From contig DATFRS010000087.1 of the NCBI GenBank assembly GCA_035263065.1, positions 1-7,064 of the forward strand: a stretch of 7,064 nucleotides of DNA, in the 5' to 3' direction. This stretch comes from Dokdonella_A sp035263065 (GTDB lineage: Bacteria; Pseudomonadota; Gammaproteobacteria; Xanthomonadales; Rhodanobacteraceae). Under the pieces are notes generated by a model that saw nothing but the letters and a program-made list of their open reading frames with translations, did no database searches and was not told the DNA's origin. The position numbers and the translations under genes were made by a program. Shown here one piece after another: positions 1 through 6,860 of this stretch; position 1 is the stretch's first letter, and each line of letters opens with the position of its first letter.

Positions 1-748
1 CCTCCTGGAGCGGGACGTCCTCGAGGAAGGACATCAGCGGCGGGCCACTGAACCACGGCATGTGCTCCCCGGGCTCGACGACCCCGTCGCCCTTCAATGC
101 GGAGATCGGGATGAAATACGGCTCGTGGACATCGAGCGTGTCCATGAACGAGCGGCAGTCCTGGACGATCTCCTCGAAGCCGAGCTTCTCGGCGAACTCG
201 CGGTAGTCGCGGTCGATGAGGTCGAACACCTCGCGCGAGTAGCCGACGAGGTCGAGCTTGTTGACCGCGAGCACGACGCGCCTGATGCCGATCAGCGAGA
301 CGAGATAGCTGTGCCGCCGCGTCTGCGTCAGCACGCCCTTGCGCGCATCGACGAGGATCACCGCAAGCTCGGCCGTCGACGCGCCGGTGACCATGTTGCG
401 CGTGTACTGCTCGTGGCCCGGCGTGTCGGCGACGATGAACTTGCGCTTCTCGGTCGCGAAGAAGCGGTAGGCGACGTCGATCGTGATGCCTTGCTCGCGC
501 TCGGCCGAGAGGCCGTCGACGAGCAGCGCGAAATCGAGATCGTCGCCCTGTGTGCCGAACTTCTTCGAATCGGCGTCGAGCGCGGAGAGCTGATCGTCGA
601 GCAGCGCCTTCGACTCGTAGAGCAGGCGGCCGATCAGCGTGGACTTGCCGTCGTCGACGCTGCCGCAGGTGATGAAGCGCAGCAGATCCTTCTGCCGTGC
701 GGCAGTCGCGGACAGCGCGGCTTCGTCGGGGAGGATCTCGGCGTTCAG
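1..748 (-). CDS. cysN: Sulfate adenylyltransferase subunit 1 (CysN), GTPase subunit, 3' end missing
   Basis: Regulatory GTPase subunit of assimilatory ATP sulfurylase. GTP hydrolysis by CysN drives formation of adenosine 5'-phosphosulfate from ATP and sulfate on CysD, in the cytoplasm. I translated 249 residues before the window edge. They contain the translation-factor G motifs in order: GSVDDGKST (about 29-37), EQGITIDVAYR (about 85-95, switch I), DTPGHEQY (108-115), NKLD (163-166) and SALKGD (216-221). The beta-barrel domains, and any CysC fusion at the C-terminus, lie outside the window. The start is unusual: there is no ATG, GTG or TTG in frame before Met119, which is already past the P-loop and switch II. 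The best start is a CTG at 748-746 forming a CTGA overlap with the cysD stop, preceded by a good Shine-Dalgarno sequence. Family assignment is very secure; the start is inference. Confidence 0.93.
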   Translation of the reverse strand, partial: MNAEILPDEAALSATAARQKDLLRFITCGSVDDGKSTLIGRLLYESKALLDDQLSALDADSKKFGTQGDDLDFALLVDGLSAEREQGITIDVAYRFFATEKRKFIVADTPGHEQYTRNMVTGASTAELAVILVDARKGVLTQTRRHSYLVSLIGIRRVVLAVNKLDLVGYSREVFDLIDRDYREFAEKLGFEEIVQDCRSFMDTLDVHEPYFIPISALKGDGVVEPGEHMPWFSGPPLMSFLEDVPLQE

Positions 749-1647
749 AAGTAGCCTTCCTTCTTTTTCTTTTCCATCGACCCGCTCGAATCGTGATCGA
801 TCATGCGGCCCTGCCGCTCGGTCGTGCGCGACAGCATCATCTCGCGGATGATCGCGCCGAGCGTGTCGGCGTCGGACTCGATCGCGCCGGTCAGGGGATA
901 GCAGCCGAGCGTGCGGAAGCGCACGCGGCGCATCGCCGGCTTCTCGCCGTCGCCGAGCGGCATGCGCGCGTCGTCGACCATGATGAGCTGCCCGTCGCGC
1001 TCGACGACCGGGCGCTCGGCGGCGAAGTAGAGCGGCACGATGTCGATGCTCTCGCTCTCGATGTACTGCCAGATATCGAGCTCGGTCCAGTTCGAAAGGG
1101 GAAAAACGCGGATGCTCTCGCCGCGGTTCTTGCGCGCGTTGTAGAGGCGCCAGAGCTCGGGCCGCTGGTTCTTCGGATCCCACTGGTGCTGCGCCGTGCG
1201 GAACGAGAAGACGCGCTCCTTCGCGCGCGATTTCTCCTCGTCGCGCCGCGCGCCGCCGAAGGCGAGGTCGAAGCCGAATTCGTCGAGCGCCTGCTTGAGA
1301 CCCTGCGTCTTCCAGACGTCCGTGTGCAGCGAGGAGCCGTGCGTGAACGGGTTGATGCCGAGGCGCTCGGCCTCGGGATTCCTGTGCACGATGAGCTGCA
1401 TGCCCGATTCCGCCGCCATGCGGTCGCGGAACGCGTACATCGCGGCGAACTTCCAGGTCGTGTCGACGTGCAGCAGCGGAAACGGCGGGCGCGACGGAAA
1501 GAACGCCTTCCGCGCGAGGTGCAGCATCACCGAGCTGTCCTTGCCGATCGAGTAGAGCATCACCGGATGCTCGGCCTCGGCGACCGCTTCGCGCAGGATG
1601 TCGATGCTTTCCGCCTCGAGGCGCTTGAGATGCGTCAGGTTGCCCAT
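745..1647 (-). CDS. cysD: Sulfate adenylyltransferase subunit 2 (CysD), catalytic subunit
   Basis: Catalytic PP-loop ATP pyrophosphatase subunit of ATP sulfurylase; with CysN it makes APS, the first step of sulfate assimilation. The 300-residue product is close to the usual CysD length. Visible signatures are the PP-loop SIGKDSS (33-39), HVDTTW (60-65), the basic/acidic segment GARRDEEKSRAKER (132-145), SNWTELDIWQYI (about 185-196), RTLGCYPLTGAI (245-256), and a C-terminus ending HDSSGSMEKKKKEGYF as expected for the family. I chose the ATG at 1647 because MGNLTHLKRLEAESI matches the usual N-terminus; the frame is open upstream to an ATG at 1719, which would add 24 basic, non-family residues. 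No clear Shine-Dalgarno precedes 1647. The gene overlaps cysN by four bases, so the pair is a translationally coupled operon. No cysH, cysI or cysC is visible upstream; the next gene is divergent mtnA. Confidence 0.97.
   Translation of the reverse strand: MGNLTHLKRLEAESIDILREAVAEAEHPVMLYSIGKDSSVMLHLARKAFFPSRPPFPLLHVDTTWKFAAMYAFRDRMAAESGMQLIVHRNPEAERLGINPFTHGSSLHTDVWKTQGLKQALDEFGFDLAFGGARRDEEKSRAKERVFSFRTAQHQWDPKNQRPELWRLYNARKNRGESIRVFPLSNWTELDIWQYIESESIDIVPLYFAAERPVVERDGQLIMVDDARMPLGDGEKPAMRRVRFRTLGCYPLTGAIESDADTLGAIIREMMLSRTTERQGRMIDHDSSGSMEKKKKEGYF
755..760 (-). promoter_or_regulatory. Ribosome-binding site supporting the CTG start of cysN
   Basis: Read on the minus strand, GGAAGG lies within the last codons of cysD, six bases before the proposed CTG start at 748-746. 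An overlapping AAGGA gives a nine-base spacing. This well-placed purine motif is the main evidence that translation of cysN begins at the cysD stop rather than at a far internal ATG. The surrounding lysine/glutamate codons of cysD are also purine-rich, so part of the match is forced by coding. Confidence 0.55.
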
Positions 1648-1823
1648 CGCGTGGATTTTGCCCGGTTTGGGGCCTGCGGAGTAATGAAATCGCGTCACGG
1701 CGCGGCGACGCCGAGGCATGGCAGCCGAAAGACCGCGCTGCTAATCTCGCGCCCGATGGATCGCCCGACCTTCCCGGCGGCGCCCGCGAGCGCGCGTCGT
1801 CAAGCATACCGTACGCTCCCGCC

Positions 1824-2849
1824 ATGAGTTCGAACCCGGTTTCCGGCCACGACACGATCCGCGCCGTGCTCTGGCGGGGCGACCATTTGCGCCTGCTCGA
1901 CCAGCGCCGCCTGCCGTTCGAGGAGACGTATCTCGACTGCCGCACGTCGGGCGACGTCGTCCAGGCGATCCGCGATCTCGCCGTGCGCGGCGCGCCGGCG
2001 ATCGGCATCTCGGCGGCCTGGGGCGTCGTGCTTGCGGCGCGGCAGGATCCGGTGCATCTCGATGCGGCGATCGCCGAGCTTCGCGCCGCGCGCCCGACCG
2101 CGGTCAATCTCATGTGGGCGCTCGATCGCATGGCCGGCGTCGGGCGCGATCCCGCCGCGCTCGAGCGCGAGGCGCGCGCGATCCAGGACGAGGATCTCGC
2201 CGCGAACCGCCGCATGGGCGAGCTCGGCGCGCAGCTGCTCGGCAACGACGTCGGCGTGCTGACCCACTGCAACACGGGCTCGCTCGCGACGGCCGGCTTC
2301 GGCACGGCGCTCGGCGTGATCCGGGCCGGTTTCGGCGAAGGCCGCATCGCGCGCGTGTTCGCGGGCGAGACGCGGCCGTGGCTGCAGGGCGCGCGGCTCA
2401 CGATGTGGGAGCTGATCCGCGACGGCATTCCCGCGCACCTCATCGCCGATTCGGCGGCGGCGCACCTGATGAAATCGGGCGACGTGCAGTGGGTCGTCGT
2501 CGGCGCCGATCGCATCGCCGCGAACGGCGACACCGCGAACAAGATCGGCACGTACCAGATCGCGATCGCCGCGCGGCATCACGGCGTGAAGTTCATGGTG
2601 GTCGCGCCGTCGTCGACGATCGACATGTCGACGCCGGACGGCGCGGCGATCGAAATCGAGCTCCGCGCGCCGGACGAGATGCTGTCGTTCGGCGGCAGGC
2701 CGACCGTCGTCGCAGGCGCGAAGGCCTGGAACCCCGTGTTCGACGTGACGCCGCACGCGCTGATCGACGTCATCGTGACCGAGCGCGGCGTCGTCGAGAA
2801 GCCCGATGCCGCGCGCATGAAAGCGCTGTTCGGCGCGGCGCAGCGCTGA
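1824..2849 (+). CDS. mtnA: S-methyl-5-thioribose-1-phosphate isomerase (MtnA)
   Basis: Aldose-ketose isomerase of the methionine salvage pathway. It converts 5-methylthioribose-1-phosphate to 5-methylthioribulose-1-phosphate, recycling the sulfur left over from polyamine or acyl-homoserine-lactone synthesis. The 341-residue product belongs to the eIF2B-alpha/beta/delta-like family. Diagnostic segments are RGAPAIGISAAWG (55-67), THCNTGSLATAGFGTALGVIR (147-167) carrying the presumed catalytic Cys149, and VVVGADRIAANGDTANKIGTYQ (224-245) carrying the presumed acid Asp229; the C-terminal NPVFDVTP segment (303-310) is also typical. The ATG at 1824 gives a normal N-terminus, but no convincing Shine-Dalgarno is visible before it. 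The gene is divergent from cysD across 176 bases in which I see no clear promoter for either direction. Downstream, a GtrA-family gene follows after 14 bases, and gyrA after that. The mtnA-gyrA neighbourhood is familiar from Pseudomonas-like genomes. Confidence 0.96.
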   Translation: MSSNPVSGHDTIRAVLWRGDHLRLLDQRRLPFEETYLDCRTSGDVVQAIRDLAVRGAPAIGISAAWGVVLAARQDPVHLDAAIAELRAARPTAVNLMWALDRMAGVGRDPAALEREARAIQDEDLAANRRMGELGAQLLGNDVGVLTHCNTGSLATAGFGTALGVIRAGFGEGRIARVFAGETRPWLQGARLTMWELIRDGIPAHLIADSAAAHLMKSGDVQWVVVGADRIAANGDTANKIGTYQIAIAARHHGVKFMVVAPSSTIDMSTPDGAAIEIELRAPDEMLSFGGRPTVVAGAKAWNPVFDVTPHALIDVIVTERGVVEKPDAARMKALFGAAQR

Positions 2850-2863
2850 GCCCAGGCACCGGC

Positions 2864-3331
2864 ATGGCGCTGCGCAAGGAGATCCTGTTCTTCGCGATCA
2901 GCGGCGTGGTCGGCTTCGTCGTCGACGCGGGGATCGTGCAGTTCCTCGTGCGCGAATGGGGCGTCAATCCGTACGAGGCGCGGCTCGTCTCGTTCCTCTG
3001 CGCCGCGACGACGACCTGGGCGTTCAACCGCAAGATCACGTTCGCCGGCAAGAGCGGCGGCGGCAGCAAGCGGCGCCAGCTCGTCCGCTACCTCATCGCG
3101 ATGGCCGGCGGCTTCGCGCTCAATTACGGCGCGTACGCCGCGTGCGTCGCGGCGTTTCCGCTGGTCCGGGAGTGGCCGGCGATCGGCGTCGCGGCCGGCT
3201 CGGTGGCCGGCGCGCTGGTCAATTTCCTGACCTCGAAATACTGGATTTTCCGCCCGCCGAGGGGCGCGCTCGCCGGGGCCGGAAAGGACCCGCCCCGACG
3301 ACCTCCGCCCGGCTCGGTAAAGCCGCGCTAA
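2864..3331 (+). CDS. GtrA-family small integral membrane protein
   Basis: A 155-residue protein with four predicted membrane segments: about 8-28 (FFAISGVVGFVVDAGIVQFL), 38-55, 75-98 and 104-122. It carries the GtrA/DPMS-type features: an acidic residue within the first helix (Asp21), the SFLCAATTTWAFNRKITF stretch (43-60), and the fourth-helix exit NFLTSKYWIFR (120-130). The last 25 residues form a Pro/Arg/Lys-rich, probably cytoplasmic tail. Characterised relatives help move undecaprenyl-phosphate-linked sugars across the inner membrane for O-antigen or wall-polymer glycosylation; the substrate here is unknown. I chose the ATG at 2864 because it starts exactly at the family N-terminus; the same frame is open far upstream, but that part is mtnA read in the wrong frame. 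A weak AGG lies seven bases before the start. The gene follows mtnA by 14 bases, so the two are probably co-transcribed. No partner glycosyltransferase is in the window. Confidence 0.9.
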   Translation: MALRKEILFFAISGVVGFVVDAGIVQFLVREWGVNPYEARLVSFLCAATTTWAFNRKITFAGKSGGGSKRRQLVRYLIAMAGGFALNYGAYAACVAAFPLVREWPAIGVAAGSVAGALVNFLTSKYWIFRPPRGALAGAGKDPPRRPPPGSVKPR

Positions 3332-3377
3332 GTCCGTCAGAAATCAGGGAAATCCGGCGACTTTCCGGGGCCGGATA

Positions 3378-3386
3378 TGGTATGAT
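3378..3386 (+). promoter_or_regulatory. Extended -10 promoter for gyrA
   Basis: TGGTATGAT is an extended -10 element: TG, one base, then the hexamer TATGAT at 3381-3386, one mismatch from TATAAT. It sits in a locally AT-richer island of an otherwise very GC-rich region. No good -35 is present at 16-18 bases (the best is around GACTTT), which is tolerable for an extended -10. Transcription would begin near 3392-3394, giving a leader of about 85 nucleotides. This suggests gyrA is transcribed independently of mtnA and the GtrA gene, although read-through is also possible because I see no terminator between them. Confidence 0.6.
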
Positions 3387-3405
3387 TTCGTATTCCCTTC
3401 GCGGG

Positions 3406-3435
3406 TCCGGAACGGCGCCTTTCTGCCGGCCCGGA
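3406..3435 (+). other. Stem-loop in the gyrA leader
   Basis: The bases at 3406-3410 (TCCGG) can pair with 3431-3435 (CCGGA), then a two-by-two internal loop (AA opposite GC), then 3413-3416 (CGGC) with 3425-3428 (GCCG), closing an eight-base pyrimidine-rich loop at 3417-3424. It lies between the predicted transcription start and the ribosome-binding site, which it leaves free by 26 bases. There is no U-tract, so it is not an intrinsic terminator. In GC-rich DNA such stems arise easily, so a function is not established. Confidence 0.35.
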
Positions 3436-3461
3436 GCGCGTCCAGAAACGAGCGGTTTTCC

Positions 3462-3467
3462 AGGAAG
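3462..3467 (+). promoter_or_regulatory. gyrA ribosome-binding site
   Basis: AGGAAG lies nine bases before the ATG at 3477. It is the only Shine-Dalgarno-like motif in the leader and fixes the gyrA start, which also gives the expected N-terminus. Confidence 0.6.
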
Positions 3468-3476
3468 AAAGACCTG

Positions 3477-6080
<2,604 letters not shown>

Positions 6081-6086
6081 CTCCCT

Positions 6087-6174
6087 CCGTCATTCCCGCG
6101 AAAGCGGGAACCTAGCGCCTTGGCTTCTGCAGAAAAGCCAAGGCGCTGGGCCCCTGCTTTCGCAGGGGCGACGG
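6087..6174. repeat. 88-bp quasi-palindromic, REP/MITE-like intergenic element with three hairpins
   Basis: The whole element is symmetric about 6130.5. Outer boxes CCGTC (6087-6091) and GACGG (6170-6174) bracket a left hairpin (stem 6093-6099/6104-6110, loop GAAA), a central hairpin (13-bp perfect stem 6114-6126/6135-6147, with the palindrome TTCTGCAGAA at its apex) and a right hairpin (stem 6151-6157/6162-6168, loop TTTC, which reads GAAA on the other strand). Read outside-in, the two 26-base arms match at 19 positions. Six of the seven differences are paired changes that keep the stems intact. The form resembles the CGTCATTCCCGCG-type intergenic repeats that are common in proteobacterial genomes. 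No transposase is encoded. It could serve as a bidirectional transcription barrier between gyrA and the converging peroxiredoxin gene, although it lacks U-tracts. Confidence 0.88.
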
Positions 6175-6181
6175 TGAAACG

Positions 6182-6661
6182 TCAGCCGATCGCTTCCAGC
6201 ATCGTTTTCGCGTCCGAGATCTTGAACTCCCCCGGCGCCTCGATGTTGAGCTTCTTCACGACGCCATCCTCGGCATAAAGCGCAAACCGCTTCCCGCGCA
6301 TCCCGAGTCCGAACGCACTGCCGTCCATCTCGAGCCCGAGCTGCTTCGAAAACGTCCCGTTGCCGTCGGCCAGCATCAGGAGGCCGTCCGGCACGTGCTG
6401 ATCCTTCGCCCACGCGTCCATCACGAACGCATCGTTGACGGCGAGGCACGCGACGTCGACGCCGTGCTGCCTGAACTCGCCGAACTTCGCGACGTAACCC
6501 GGCAGGTGCTTCGCCGAGCACGTCGGCGTGAACGCGCCGGGGACGGAGAACAGCACGACTTTCTTGCCCTTGAAGATCTCGTCCGTCGTCACCGCCTGCA
6601 CGCCGTCCTTCAGCACGTTGAGCGTCGCGCTCGGGATGCGGTCGCCTACCTGGATCGTCAT
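6182..6661 (-). CDS. Peroxiredoxin, Prx5 type (thiol peroxidase)
   Basis: Cytosolic thiol-dependent peroxidase reducing hydrogen peroxide and organic hydroperoxides. The 159-residue product has the Prx5-subfamily active site PGAFTPTCS (41-49), with Thr45 and peroxidatic Cys48, and the conserved Arg122 in GLGMRGKRFALYAEDG (118-133). The only other cysteine is Cys72 (DVACLAVND), matching the conserved second cysteine of this subfamily. There is no C-terminal resolving cysteine like that of human PRDX5, so the enzyme probably works as a 1-Cys peroxidase recycled by an external thiol such as glutaredoxin/glutathione. There is no fused glutaredoxin domain and no signal peptide. The start at 6661 is supported by AAGGAG seven bases upstream. 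The gene converges on gyrA across the palindromic repeat and diverges from the hsp20 gene, so the right half of the window is a stress-response pair. Confidence 0.95.
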   Translation of the reverse strand: MTIQVGDRIPSATLNVLKDGVQAVTTDEIFKGKKVVLFSVPGAFTPTCSAKHLPGYVAKFGEFRQHGVDVACLAVNDAFVMDAWAKDQHVPDGLLMLADGNGTFSKQLGLEMDGSAFGLGMRGKRFALYAEDGVVKKLNIEAPGEFKISDAKTMLEAIG

Positions 6662-6668
6662 GGTCCTG

Positions 6669-6674
6669 CTCCTT
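6669..6674 (-). promoter_or_regulatory. Ribosome-binding site of the peroxiredoxin gene
   Basis: On the minus strand, AAGGAG stands seven bases before the ATG at 6661. This near-ideal Shine-Dalgarno sequence confirms the start chosen for the peroxiredoxin. Confidence 0.8.
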
Positions 6675-6703
6675 TTTCGACAGAGGATGGGGCGGAAACG
6701 CGA

Positions 6704-6709
6704 ATGATA
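6704..6709 (-). promoter_or_regulatory. Tentative -10 element for the peroxiredoxin gene
   Basis: On the minus strand, TATCAT resembles TATAAT (one mismatch) and lies about 42 bases before the ATG, giving a short leader of about 36 bases. No -35 hexamer is recognisable at the standard spacing (GCCACC occupies the position), so it would need an activator. No clear OxyR-type site is visible. Low confidence. Confidence 0.3.
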
Positions 6710-6783
6710 CGTGACACGCGGCTTGGGGTGGCTGCCGGGTTTTGCAAGGCCGCGGATCCGGAAGATTTTCTCGCAAACGCGCT

Positions 6784-6811
6784 CTTGAAAGCCTTTTCCG
6801 CGGACCTACTT
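6784..6811 (+). promoter_or_regulatory. Sigma-32 (heat-shock) promoter candidate for hsp20
   Basis: CTTGAAA at 6784-6790 is a perfect match to the RpoH -35 consensus. After a 13-base spacer, ACCTACTT (6804-6811) partly matches the CCCCATNT -10, agreeing at four of its seven defined positions. Transcription would start about 6818, roughly 43 bases before the hsp20 ATG. Finding a perfect heat-shock -35 directly upstream of a small heat-shock gene makes this more than a chance match; the -10 is the weak part. Confidence 0.6.
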
Positions 6812-6820
6812 TTTGGGCAC

Positions 6821-6860
6821 GCGGCAGCTGCCGCACACCGAATTCTTGCGGAGAGGAATC
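6821..6860 (+). promoter_or_regulatory. hsp20 leader with possible RNA thermometer and ribosome-binding site
   Basis: The short leader holds two potential hairpins. The first is the perfect 14-base palindrome GCGGCAGCTGCCGC (6821-6834), a five-pair GC stem with a four-base loop. The second pairs ATTCTT (6842-6847) with AGGAAT (6854-6859) through six pairs, including one G-U, around a six-base loop. This covers the AGGA part of the ribosome-binding region GGAGAGGAA (6850-6858). A strong upstream hairpin followed by a weak hairpin over the Shine-Dalgarno is the arrangement of ROSE-like and fourU thermosensors, common in small heat-shock gene leaders. The leader lacks a clear ROSE U(U/C)GCU motif and is shorter than classical examples. 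Confidence 0.4.

Noticed and set aside
62..754. Open frame of 230 codons on the plus strand opposite cysN
   Set aside because: Antisense shadow of cysN; the minus strand encodes the full set of GTPase motifs.
1798..1803. TTGACG on the minus strand as a -35 for cysD
   Set aside because: At 16-18 bases downstream there is only GC-rich sequence (CCGCCG) and no -10 hexamer.
697..1827. Open frame of 376 codons on the plus strand opposite cysD
   Set aside because: Antisense shadow of cysD with arginine-rich low-complexity sequence; CysD has all family motifs on the other strand.
1800..2756. Open frame of 318 codons on the minus strand opposite mtnA
   Set aside because: Antisense shadow; the plus strand encodes an intact MtnA with Cys149 and Asp229.
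2114..2863. Possible long N-terminal extension of the GtrA-family protein
   Set aside because: This stretch is mtnA read in the wrong frame and is arginine-rich. The recognisable GtrA sequence begins exactly at the ATG at 2864.
3348..3366. GGAAA...TTTCC inverted repeat next to the gyrA promoter as an operator
   Set aside because: Only five pairs around a nine-base spacer; such short matches are expected by chance and no regulator family with this site is recognised.
6087..6174. Three successive hairpins considered as a CRISPR remnant or tRNA/ncRNA gene
   Set aside because: There is no repeat-spacer periodicity and no cloverleaf. The symmetry is a single nested palindrome, better explained as a REP/MITE-like element.
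6090..6180. Short peptides readable across the repeat (HSRESGN-type and its counterpart on the other strand)
   Set aside because: These are the typical spurious translations of this class of intergenic palindromic repeat and have no start signals of their own.
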